From positions 74,881,062 to 74,945,061 of the forward strand of contig CM069446.1 in assembly GCA_035610835.1 (NCBI GenBank): a DNA stretch of 64,000 bases. Direction: 5' to 3'. Numbering within the stretch: the first letter of the stretch is position 1; each line of letters starts with the position of its first letter. Below, in pieces: positions 33,259 to 43,780 of the stretch. The notes under the pieces are model-generated. The model did no database searches. It was not told the origin of the DNA and saw only the letters and a list, made by a program, of their open reading frames with translations. Position numbers and translations under genes: made by a program. Origin of the DNA: Ophiura sarsii (Eukaryota; Echinodermata; Ophiuroidea; Amphilepidida; Ophiuridae).

Positions 33259-36200
33259 TTAACATGATGCATATACCTTTTGTAACAAGAAGATTATAAA
33301 GTATGTTGCAATAATGTTATGAGAGTATTCACGAGAGGCTCCGCCACCTACTGTTTGCGTAGTAGAGTCTATCCCGCCTGCGATCCCGCCTGGGCCCCCG
33401 CCTCCTGAGACCCTGCCTATGCCACATTCTTTACCACCGATAACGGTAAAAGTCAACGTACTAGTCTTGCTAAAACTACCATCCGGACGGCTAATGCTGC
33501 AAACGAAGCTTCTTCCATTGTCTTCAACCGTGAGAGTAACTGTGATCTCGGAGTAGTAGTAGTACGCTCCAGAGTCCGTCACCCTCGCAGCTGGTAGTGT
33601 TATGGAGTTTGCATTGCATCCGGTATGACTCCAGACTGGAAGATCAATCGGTGGATAACCAGAGTCTGAATAGCATCCGAGCACTACTTGACTACCAGGA
33701 AGTCGTATCAAGCTGTTGTCCGAACCAGATATGGAGACTGTTGGATTGGAGTCAGCCGGTAGGTGGTTAACATTGAGCGTTGCGGATGCTGAGTCAATGA
33801 GATTCCTCGTCTGATCTAGAATCTTGCAGGTATAGATGCCTGCATCAGAGAGATGAGATACATCTTGTATGGATAATACAAACGTCACAGGTGTATCACC
33901 ATTAACGGAAATTCGTCGGATATTATCAGCAACGTCAGACAGGATATCTGTTTTTTCAAACAGGAGTTCGGGCTCAATTTTGCCAAAAATCATTCTTTCT
34001 ATGGTGACGAAATAGCCATCTTCGGTTCCTAACCCGTCTGTTGTGCAAACGAGGAAAGCGTTATCGTCATTATTCAGCGGATTTTTGTCAAAAGAGGCGG
34101 TGATTCGCTGCACCGTATGTTCGATGGTCGTTGGTATTCCAGATGGAGAGACTGTTGGAAGGCTCTGTGTGGTACTAGTTGCTGCACCACATGTAGTCCC
34201 ACCGATAACTGTGAACGCGCCAACCATACAATCTCTGCTAAAAGCTCCATCAGAGCTGCGTATGGTGCAGACAAACCTTCCACCGTTATCCTCATTTGAA
34301 AGAGTTACTTTCAGCACCGAGAAATAGGCGTCGGAATCGGACAACCAGGCTTCAGGCAACTGTCTAGAGTTTCCATTGCAGCCAATGTAGCTCCACGTTG
34401 GAGACTCGACCGGAGGATAACCGAAGTCCGAATAGCAACTGAGTGAAATCTGACTGCCCGATGACCTCGTCAAACTCTTGTCTTCATCACTTATAGAACA
34501 GGAAGGGTTATAATCTGCTGGAAGATGGAAGATCTGCAATGTAGACGACGCGGAGGTCACGACATTCCCGAAGAAATCAAGTATATTACAGGTGTAAGTG
34601 CCTGCATCAAAGAGATGATTTACTCGTCGGATAAATAAGTGATATTGTTTAGGGTTTTCTCCAGACACAGAGATGCCGACGAATTTATCAGCTACTGACG
34701 GCGATATTTCTTCATTAACGAGCAGTACTTCGTTACTGTTGGGATAAACCGATCGTTCTATCGTCACCACATAGTTTCCTTGTGATCTTAAGGTGTAAGC
34801 TTGGCAAATCAAAATGTTATCTTTATCGTTTTCAATCGGGTTGGTTTCAAAGAAAGCTGTTATGTAAGGATCTGCAGCTTGAACGGTTGGTGGAATCACA
34901 GGCAAAGCAGAAGTGGTAGGAGGTAGAGTGGTAACGCCGCAGTGTCTACCACCAATGATCGTGAAAGCTCCCACTGTACAGCTCCTGGAGAATGTCCCAT
35001 CTGCATTTCTTATGTTACAGTAAAAGCTACCGCCGTTATCCTCACTAGTTAGAGTTACCTTAAGTTCTGAGAAATATGCCCGTGACTCCGTCAGAGTGGC
35101 TTCTGGTATTGTTCTCGAGCCTCTATCGCCGTTGCAACTGGTATAACTCCACACTGGTGGTTCAACTGGAGGATAACCGAGATCTGAATAACAACTAAGG
35201 ATAATTTGACTTCCGGGTTGTCTTGTGAGACCAGTGTTGACATCGAGTATCGAACAACTAGGATTATAACTCGCCGGTAGATGGTTTATCTGCAGTGTCG
35301 CAGATGCCGAGTCAATGACATTTCTTGCCAGATCTAGTATTCTACATGTATACGTGCCTGCGTCTGTTTGATGGTGTACTCCAGTGATGGATAAGGTGAA
35401 CGTCTCACCGAACATTAAAACATTGATGTTGTCCGGGACTGAAGCTAATACCACGGTACCTTCAAACAGTGGCTCAACAATTGATGAAATTGTGCGTTCG
35501 ATAGTGACGAAATAGTTCCCCCTTGATCCTAAATCATATGCTCCACAGATAAGGAGAGCGTCGTAGCCGTTGTCGATTGTACTTCGGTCAAAATATGCAA
35601 TGATTCTAGGATTCAAAGTTGGGATGGTCGTCATTGGAAGCCCAGGGAGGGTCATGAGGGGAGTCACTATGGGTCTTCGCGTGGTAGTAGTAGCAACATT
35701 ACCGCAATTCGCCCCGCCGATAACTGTAAAAGTTCCAAATGTACAACTCTGACTGAATGTTCCATCCGCTCTACTGATCGTGCAGATAAAACTTCCACCA
35801 TTATCCTGATCGTTTAAAGTAACTGCGAGCTCGGAATAGTACGCACCAGAGCTAGTTAGTGTTGCAAGAAGCGATGATCTTGGGTATCCATTGCAGCTGT
35901 TATAAGACCATACTGGTGGTTCCACAGGAGGGAAACCTAAATCCGTGTAACACCCAAGCGTAATCTGGCTACCAGATGATCTGATCAAAGATTTATCAAA
36001 ACCGGATATGGTACACCTTGGATTGAAGTCTGCCGGAAAGTGGTTTATCTGAAGCGTTGCTGAATCCGAGCTAATGACGTTCTGTGCCAGATCAAGTACC
36101 TTGCAAGTATAGGCACCGGCATCAATTTGATGATATACACCCCGAATGGACAAAGCGTACTCCTGAGGTTCACCATTTCTGACAGAAATACGGATATTGT

Positions 36201-36462
36201 CCGCGACGCGATCAAGCAGCTCCGAATGTTCATACAGCCGTTCAGTTTTGTCGAAAATCGTTCTGTCTATCGTCACGGAGTAGTTACCGCTGCTCCCAAA
36301 GTCATATACTTCGCAAAGCAAAAGGGCTTTGTCTTCGTTGTTGAGCGGATTTTCGTCAAATCTAGCAATGATCCTTGGCGAACCCGTTATTGTCGAGATG
36401 AAGCAACACAAAAGGATGACGTAAAACGGGCAAAGTAAGCAACATAGTCCTGGACTTGACAT
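33259..36462 (-). CDS. Secreted or GPI-linked protein with four tandem Ig-domain pairs (1067 aa)
   Basis: The start is the ATG at 36462-36460; the frame runs slightly further upstream but only to a TTG. A Cys-rich hydrophobic signal peptide (about 1-27) is followed by four repeats of about 250 residues: about 30-254, 285-508, 533-758 and 785-1013. Each repeat has a V-like domain (C50 and C120 in repeat 1; DAG(A/T/I)YTC) then a C2-like domain (ITLGCY, P(V/T)WSY or PVWSH, SFxC). The C2-like domain has additional cysteines (NPxC, S(Y/H)xxCN, a Cys before the final strand, GGxxCG). Thr/Pro linkers separate the repeats. The C terminus is a Gly-rich stretch, a short polar spacer and a hydrophobic segment (IIATYFIIFLL) ending KVYASC. 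This fits a GPI-attachment signal, though a membrane anchor with a tiny tail is possible. There is no signalling tail. A soluble, adhesion or decoy role in recognition is inference. Confidence 0.9.
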   Translation of the reverse strand: MSSPGLCCLLCPFYVILLCCFISTITGSPRIIARFDENPLNNEDKALLLCEVYDFGSSGNYSVTIDRTIFDKTERLYEHSELLDRVADNIRISVRNGEPQEYALSIRGVYHQIDAGAYTCKVLDLAQNVISSDSATLQINHFPADFNPRCTISGFDKSLIRSSGSQITLGCYTDLGFPPVEPPVWSYNSCNGYPRSSLLATLTSSGAYYSELAVTLNDQDNGGSFICTISRADGTFSQSCTFGTFTVIGGANCGNVATTTTRRPIVTPLMTLPGLPMTTIPTLNPRIIAYFDRSTIDNGYDALLICGAYDLGSRGNYFVTIERTISSIVEPLFEGTVVLASVPDNINVLMFGETFTLSITGVHHQTDAGTYTCRILDLARNVIDSASATLQINHLPASYNPSCSILDVNTGLTRQPGSQIILSCYSDLGYPPVEPPVWSYTSCNGDRGSRTIPEATLTESRAYFSELKVTLTSEDNGGSFYCNIRNADGTFSRSCTVGAFTIIGGRHCGVTTLPPTTSALPVIPPTVQAADPYITAFFETNPIENDKDNILICQAYTLRSQGNYVVTIERSVYPNSNEVLLVNEEISPSVADKFVGISVSGENPKQYHLFIRRVNHLFDAGTYTCNILDFFGNVVTSASSTLQIFHLPADYNPSCSISDEDKSLTRSSGSQISLSCYSDFGYPPVESPTWSYIGCNGNSRQLPEAWLSDSDAYFSVLKVTLSNEDNGGRFVCTIRSSDGAFSRDCMVGAFTVIGGTTCGAATSTTQSLPTVSPSGIPTTIEHTVQRITASFDKNPLNNDDNAFLVCTTDGLGTEDGYFVTIERMIFGKIEPELLFEKTDILSDVADNIRRISVNGDTPVTFVLSIQDVSHLSDAGIYTCKILDQTRNLIDSASATLNVNHLPADSNPTVSISGSDNSLIRLPGSQVVLGCYSDSGYPPIDLPVWSHTGCNANSITLPAARVTDSGAYYYYSEITVTLTVEDNGRSFVCSISRPDGSFSKTSTLTFTVIGGKECGIGRVSGGGGPGGIAGGIDSTTQTVGGGASREYSHNIIATYFIIFLLQKVYASC

Positions 36463-36488
36463 GTTGTATTCCAAGACAAGTGGTACTA

Positions 36489-36528
36489 CTGAATAGAAAT
36501 TGAATGTTTCTCTTGACCATTAGTATTC
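36489..36528 (-). promoter_or_regulatory. Candidate 5'-UTR splice acceptor of the four-pair Ig gene
   Basis: On the minus strand a branch-point-like TACTAAT is followed by TTCAATTTCTATTCAG, an acceptor ending at 36489, 26 nt before the ATG. This suggests a non-coding first exon upstream joined to one large coding exon. Confidence 0.45.
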
Positions 36529-37439
36529 GCGCTGTTGAAAAATCACTTGCTGCATGTCATTTGCAGAGTGATAATGTTCAGCAAGCCCAAGTCACCGAAT
36601 CTACGACGAGCCTTGATTGATATCTTCAGGAGCTGAACAACTTCAGAACAAGCCCAGCAAAGAACAGGAACGAACTGACGGCACCGAATCACCCGAGTGT
36701 CTGACGTTTATCCAGTCTTATTTACATCCTGGTAGATCAGTACATATGATTGTTATTGTTTATTTTTGGTCCATACATTAAAATTGTTCCGCTGAATAGT
36801 TTCAGATACCAACACGTTGTGACCATACTGTTTACCGCAATCAACAATTTGCATGGATTACAATGCTTTTCACTCTACAATTCTATATTTAAATTCCTTT
36901 TGTTCGATTCCAACATTTATGATGACACATCCATGCATTGTGGCCCAGCTGACATAAAGATAGCCCCACCTAACGTTTTACACTACGTATATATAGATGA
37001 ATTACAAAAACCCCGGTTATTTCCGCGTCTGAGTTGTTTCCATTGGTGAATATAACTTAAAAGGATTGATTTATCACCAATCATGTATTCAATTGTGAAT
37101 AAAAATATAATATTGTCAAAAGTCTAGTTACGTAAATTAAGGACATTGCTCATGTTTCCTTGTATAGAGATACACACATAGAGGGCGTTATGTGATACCA
37201 GGTGTGATACATTTATCATATATTAGCAGCAGCTGGTTTTTAATTTGCAGGGTGGGATACTATGAACTAATCGATAATGCCGTTATTGCTAGCCTTATAA
37301 TTTGGAATATGAGTTATGACAGTTCGATTAAATTGCTAATCATTTAGTCATTGTTTGGTTGTATTTTGACGAGGCGTGAACGGTTTTAATTCCGTACGAA
37401 TGATTCATATGATTCAGTTCACGCGAGTAAATCAGGTCA
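36529..37439. other. Upstream of the four-pair Ig gene, no gene seen
   Basis: It would contain the promoter and any non-coding first exon of the minus-strand gene. A moderately GC-balanced stretch at 36580-36720 is a possible place. No element could be pinned down. Confidence 0.35.
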
Positions 37440-37745
37440 GAATAACACTGTTCACGTGGCAGTCACTCTGCAGACGACAGTTTCAAAATGTCACAAGATG
37501 TTTGAAAACTTGTCAAAATTAATGAATTTTCATCACCATATTTGGAATCACCGTGAGAAATGCATTTTAAGATAAGTACACACATGCCTATTATTGGTTC
37601 AGTAATCGTTGAGATAGACTTTGAAGTGAGTTTGGGAAGGTTTCTGAAAATATGTTTTATAAATGTATACCTTTACAAAACAGATTGTTTAGAAACCTAA
37701 GGTAAAACTAATAGCTGCGTGGAAAGTAATAAGATCCGTTTTAAA
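37440..37745 (+). repeat. Dispersed repeat, copy 3
   Basis: It matches 30640-30880 and 50900-51100: CACTGTTCACGTGGCAG, CAGACGACA, GAGAAATGCATTTTAAGAT, ATTGGTTCAGTAATCGTTGAG, GGTTTCTGA, AATAGCTGCGTGGAAAGT. Copies therefore flank the four-pair Ig gene on both sides. Confidence 0.65.
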
Positions 37746-38361
37746 AATATGTTCTTTTTAAATGCTGTACATATGGTTCATTACTATTACTATATAGCGA
37801 TAATTAGTATGTGCATGTACACGAGAGGCGCCTCTTTCGATTTTCAATAAATAAAATGATCAACATCATATGGAACAAAATTATTATGAATGTGCTTCTC
37901 TCAGAAAAACGACTATATTTATAGCTTGTTTTCTGTCTTTGGTCAAGGAAACTTAACCATTTGATTAAAATATGTAACATGGTTAATTCCTGGTAGTACT
38001 TGGTACACTCTACTACACGGTCACCTATCCTACTTTTGTTGCATGGTCTCAGTAATAATTATTGCCTACTGAGTCCTGAAGACTTCAAAACACGCAAAAT
38101 GGCATTTCCGCAGCTCTATCAATCATGTTAACATGGTTAAAACACTAAATATAATGATTAGTCTGACTTCGTTTGCTTTGTATAGATCCAGACGTATCAA
38201 GATCACTGATAATAAAAACGTTGATGCATTCAAATGGTTTCTATACGAATTTTAAAGATGGAGAATTAGTATTTTTTGAGACATATCGTAGTAAAACTAT
38301 GTGGCATAAGATTGGCAAAAGCCTACATCTGTACATAGCACATGTACCGTAGTAGGTTTAA
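37746..38361. other. Intergenic, no gene seen
   Basis: AT-rich, without recognised features. Confidence 0.4.
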
Positions 38362-41300
38362 ATGTACTTATAAGAGGGTGTAGATATGAGTATGATTTGA
38401 CATTGTGGGAGTATTTCGGCATTGTGGGCGTACCCCCACAATGAACAGTTTCCAAATGGTATATGAGGATACTGTGAGCGTGTTAAAAGCAACAACAAAT
38501 ATACCCCCAGAACGATTTGTTTGTTTTTTGTGTGTTATTTGTCATCTTAAAACATACACTTTGCCACCCGACTATATGAATGGCGCCATCTATCTTAGTC
38601 TACTCCCACAATGTACATACAAAAAATACCCCCACAGTACAAATAATTACCCCCGTAGTGCACTCCTGTACCAACAAAAAATCCTACTCCCAAAATGTAT
38701 ATTTATACTCATTGTGTACTCCCACAGCGCACAAACACAAATACCCCCGCAATGTAGCTGTTGCGGGTATTAGTGGGCGGGTTGATGTCGTGTGTTCCGG
38801 CGGGGATGGTGGTTTTTAGGATCGAGATGGGTGTGATGATACATGAAATATAATTAAATTCCAGTCAATTTGACATTCAGCAAAGTAGGACTAATTGAAG
38901 TCATTATCTAGTTTTTTTATCTTTTTTTTTTTTTTTAATTTTTTTTTTAAAGAAAAGAATCGTATATTGTCTGCCCAAAAAAGTTAATTTGAAAAAATAT
39001 TATGTTCTATTAATGATTTTCTTTTCGAGTTATAGACGATTATGTAAATTTTTCTCCATAGAGCTGTGTATAAATGCTCATTTTCTCCACCCCACTGTCT
39101 TTTAATGCAAGACCCTGCGACATTAGGACTTCTCGGACACGTGCCACAGACGTAAATAATTACTTTAAACGATTTAAAGTTTATCATGTTTATTTATCGA
39201 AATGGCAGAAATACGAGGGTCTAATTTTCGCTATTAGGAACAAAATTCGGAGATTTTTTTTAAATTTTAAATATCAAAAATATAATTTTAAACGTATTAC
39301 GCTCTAATGAGAACAAAAAAAGATTTTGAATGTAAGTTTTGCATACTTCCGTAAACCCCCTCTCCCAACGGCGCGGGGTCTAACATGATCTAAATAGTAT
39401 TTAAAAAGACATTTTTGATTCTAAGACAGGTGGAGTTGACACCCATGCCCGCCACCCCCCCCCCCTCCCTCCCCTTCCCGGTCTATTCGCCGCCGCCGCC
39501 GCGTAGAACGGCGCGGAGTCTAACATGATCTAAATAGTATTTAAAAAGACATTTTTGATTCTAAGACACGCCGCCGCCGCCGCCGCCGCCGCGTAGAGTT
39601 GATTCAAAATATTTTGAATTCAAGTTCGGCATACTTCCGCACCCACCCACCCCGGCCCCTCCCCTCCTACGTTCGCCGCCGTCTATACGTCATTGTACGC
39701 CAACATGTACTTATAAGAGGTACATTGTGGGTGTAGATATGAGTATGATTTGACATTGTGGGAGTATTTCGGCATTGTGGGCGTACCCCCACAATGAACA
39801 GTTTCCAAATGGTATATGAGGATACTGTGAGCGTGTTAAAAGCAACAACAAATATACCCCCAGAACGATTTGTTTGTTTTTTGTGTGTTATTTGTCATCT
39901 TAAAACATACACTTTGCCACCCGACTATATGAATGGCGCCATCTATCTTAGTCTACTCCCACAATGTACATACAAAAAATACCCCCACAGTACAAATAAT
40001 TACCCCCGTAGTGCACTCCTGTACCAACAAAAAATCCTACTCCCAAAATGTATATTTATACTCATTGTGTACTCCCACAGCGCACAAACACAAATACCCC
40101 CGCAATGTAGCTGTTGCGGGTATTAGTGGGCGGGTTGATGTCGTGTGTTCCGGCGGGGATGGTGGTTTTTAGGATCGAGATGGGTGTGATGATACATGAA
40201 ATATAATTAAATTCCAGTCAATTTGACATTCAGCAAAGTAGGACTAATTGAAGTCATTATCTAGTTTTTTTATCTTTTTTTTTTTTTTTTAATTTTTTTT
40301 TTAAAGAAAAGAATCGTATATTGTCTGCCCAAAAAAGTTAATTTGAAAAAATATTATGTTCTATTAATGATTTTCTTTTCGAGTTATAGACGATTATGTA
40401 AATTTTTCTCCATAGAGCTGTGTATAAATGCTCATTTTCTCCACCCCACTGTCTTTTAATGCAAGACCCTGCGACATTAGGACTTCTCGGACACGTGCCA
40501 CAGACGTAAATGATTACTTTAAACGATTTAAAGTTTATCATGTTTATTTATCGAAATGGCAGAAATACGAGGGTCTAATTTTCGCTATTAGGAACAAAAT
40601 TCGGAGATTTTTTTTAAATTTTAAATATCAAAAATATAATTTTAAACGTATTACGCTCTAATGAGAACAAAAAAAGATTTTGAATGTAAGTTTTGCATAC
40701 TTCCGTAAACCCCCTCTCCCAACGGCGCGGGGTCTAACATGATCTAAATAGTATTTAAAAAGACATTTTTGATTCTAAGACAGGTGGAGTTGACACCCAT
40801 GCCCGCCATCCCCCCCCCCCCCCCCCCTCCCTCCCCTTCCCGGTCTATTCGCCGCCGCCGCCGCGTAGAACGGCGCGGAGTCTAACATGATCTAAATAGT
40901 ATTTAAAAAGACATTTTTGATTCTAAGACACGCCGCCGCCGCCGCCGCGTAGAGTTGATTCAAAATATTTTGAATTCAAGTTCGGCATACTTCCGCACCC
41001 ACCCACCCCGGCCCCTCCCCTCCTACGTTCGCCGCCGTCTATACGTCATTGTACGCCAACATGGGCGGGTTGATGTCGTGTGTTCCGGCGGGGATGGTGG
41101 TTTTTAGGATCGAGATGGGTGTGATGATACATGAAATATAATTAAATTCCAGTCAATTTGACATTCAGCAAAGTAGGACTAATTGAAGTCATTATCTAGT
41201 TTTTTTAATTTTTTTTTTTTTTTTAATTTTTTTTTTTAAAGAAAAGAATCGTATATTGTCTGCCCAAAAAAGTTAATTTGAAAAAATATTATGTTCTATT

Positions 41301-42433
41301 AATGATTTTCTTTTCGAGTTATAGACGATTATGTAAATTTTTCTCCATAGAGCTGTGTATAAATGCTCATTTTCTCCACCCCACTGTCTTTTAATGCAAG
41401 ACCCTGCGACATTAGGACTTCTCGGACACGTGCCACAGACGTAAATGATTACTTTAAACGATTTAAAGTTTATCATGTTTATTTTTCGAAATGGCAGAAA
41501 TACGAGGGTCTAATTTTCGCTATTAGGAACAAAATTCGGAGATTTTTTTTAAATTTTAAATATCAAAAATATAATTTTAAACGTATTACGCTCTAATGAG
41601 AACAAAAAAAGATTTTGAATGTAAGTTTTGCATACTTCCGTAAACCCCCTCTCCCAACGGCGCGGGGTCTAACATGATCTAAATAGTATTTAAAAAGACA
41701 TTTTTGATTCTAAGACAGGTGGAGTTGACACCCATGCCCGCCACCCCCCCCCCCCCCACCCCCCCCCCCCCTCCCTCCCCTTCCCGGTCTATTCGCCGCC
41801 GCCGCCGCGTAGAACGGCGCGGAGTCTAACATGATCTAAATAGTATTTAAAAAGACATTTTTGATTCTAAGACACGCCGCCGCCGCCGCCGCCGCCGCGT
41901 AGAGTTGATTCAAAATATTTTGAATTCAAGTTCGGCATACTTCCGCACCCACCCACCCCGGCCCCTCCCCTCCTACGTTCGCCGCCGTCTATACGTCATT
42001 GTACGCCAACATGTACTTATAAGAGGTACATTGTGGGTGTAGATATGAGTATGATTTGACATTGTGGGAGTATTTCGGCATTGTGGGCGTACCCCCACAA
42101 TGAACAGTTTCCAAATGGTATATGAGGATACTGTGAGCGTGTTAAAAGCAACAACAAATATACCCCCAGAACGATTTGTTTGTTTTTTGTGTGTTATTTG
42201 TCATCTTAAAACATACACTTTGCCACCCGACTATATGAATGGCGCCATCTATCTTAGTCTACTCCCACAATGTACATACAAAAAATACCCCCACAGTACA
42301 AATAATTACCCCCGTAGTGCACTCCTGTACCAACAAAAAATCCTACTCCCAAAATGTATATTTATACTCATTGTGTACTCCCACAGCGCACAAACACAAA
42401 TACCCCCGCAATGTAGCTGTTGCGGGTATTAGT
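38362..42433 (+). repeat. Two-module tandem array, order X-Y-X-Y-Y-X
   Basis: Module X (about 0.41 kb) is at 38362-38772, 39705-40125 and 42011-42433. Module Y (about 0.94 kb) is at 38773-39704, 40126-41062 and 41063-42010. Copies are nearly identical apart from homopolymer and GCC-repeat lengths. X carries many CATTGTGGGAGTA- or TACCCCCACAATG-like motifs, mostly one orientation on the left and the other on the right. Y carries a poly-T tract, a C-run, (GCC)n tracts and an internal direct repeat containing TCTAACATGATCTAAATAG. The 122- and 77-residue open frames are preserved only because the copies are recent. Confidence 0.9.
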
Positions 42434-42689
42434 GTGTACTTGTGAAACACATGTACATGAAATCACATGTTGTTTTGTTATTCATCTCACCCGCAAACGT
42501 CATGTACCTTTGACATGACCGTGAGCCATCTTGAAAGCTGATGATAATTGGTGGTACATGCTGTTCGCTGGTAGAGTCATGTTTTGTTCATTTGTAACTT
42601 CTTGATATCATTGGAATTTCATTAAAAACCACGTTAGGTTTCCACGTGCATGTTTTGCAAAAAGCAAAAATAATAAGGTTTATGACAGG
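42434..42689. other. Intergenic, no gene seen
   Basis: It contains short ACATGTACATG-type palindromes. No gene is supported. Confidence 0.35.
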
Positions 42690-42920
42690 CCTACTTTCAT
42701 AAACCAATTTATTTACTGGGGCAGACACCGTCTGGGCTTTCCCTTTTGCAGTGTGCGTCTGTGTGTCTTGGTTACCACTCAGTGGGCCAATCAGCAGCCT
42801 TGTTTTCATGCCCGCGATTTCGTCCTTTGTTTTGGTTCTGAGAGAGGTTCCGTGCTTTTACCTTTCTATTATACTGTTCATATTTCTTATTGGCTTCATC
42901 GAGACGGGTCGCCTTCCTAA
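42690..42920. repeat. Dispersed repeat, inverted relative to 8300-8600
   Basis: The reverse complement of this stretch matches 8300-8570, including ACTGGGGCAGA, TCTTGGTTACC, GGGCCAATCAGCA and CATCGAGACGGGTCGC. A 115-residue open frame runs through and beyond it. Since the frame lies mostly in a repeat, I do not treat it as a gene. Confidence 0.65.
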
Positions 42921-43728
42921 AAATTCCTTGGAATACTACAAGGTTTTACTTATGTTTTCTGCTACCGTTTTCTACTTTACTGTGACTGATACTGATAGTG
43001 ATATCTTCTTTGGATCCAGCAAATCGTGTGATCAACCTTGGAAAATTACGTGGTTGGTATTTTGCGTCCACTATCGCATCGTGACAGACTATAAATAGTA
43101 TAACAATATACGGTAAATATTAAATCACCGATCTAAAAACATCAACATTTTATTATAACATGGGTCGGCCTGAGAAAGGTACTATTAACGATTAAACAGG
43201 AAAGCGACCACACAACTACAGTCTCGGCTGGAAATCCACGCTCGCAACGAATCCATTTGGCCAAACCACCGCATCCGGGCGAGGCAGTAGACAACAAACC
43301 GTCGAATCTCTAAGTATTAAATAATAATAATACTTTTCATATGTTGATCGCCGATCTATCATAACATTTTATACTGCTTGCGTACGAACCGAACCGGTTT
43401 GAAAACCCGACAGATCTATAAACAGAAACAGTGACACAAACGGCGGATAACAACAATTATCATCGATCACAATGGTACAATGCGACTGCCTTTGAATACA
43501 CGTACGTTTCTAACAAGAAGAAACGCGAGAACATGATGCAGCACTGTTGTTTTGTTTGTACCAAGCTCAAGGAACGTAAAGAACATGAAATGGTCGCGAT
43601 AACAGCGGTCGCAGCACCTACCGACAGACGTGTAACGGGTACCGTACTGGTGATAGAATCCGGGGGATAAAAATGTGAATTTCCAGGCAGAATTTGGCAG
43701 TCAACAAGCGACTATGTGATTTCCGTCC

Positions 43729-43779
43729 ATGGACCGGTCATCTAGTCCAGCAGAGCTTCATCCAAGCAGGAATTCAGAT
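43729..43779 (+). other. Speculative first coding exon
   Basis: An ATG in CCGTCCATGG context opens a 17-codon frame that ends exactly at GAT followed by GTAAGAG, a good donor site. The preceding 0.6 kb (43140-43728) is more GC-balanced than its surroundings, as a promoter and 5' UTR would be. No downstream exon was identified inside the window, so this is a weak call. Confidence 0.15.
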
Positions 43780-43780
43780 G

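Noticed and set aside
36895..36915. tRNA B-box-like GTTCGATTCC
   Set aside because: No A box or cloverleaf upstream. Other single matches (for example at 33202) are also isolated.
38405..42445. Three identical 122-codon and three near-identical 77-codon open frames
   Set aside because: Their identity follows from the recent module duplications, which are equally conserved outside the frames. No domain or codon-type conservation can be shown.
42751..43098. 115-codon open frame with hydrophobic stretches
   Set aside because: Its first half is a dispersed repeat found inverted at 8300-8600. No recognised domain.
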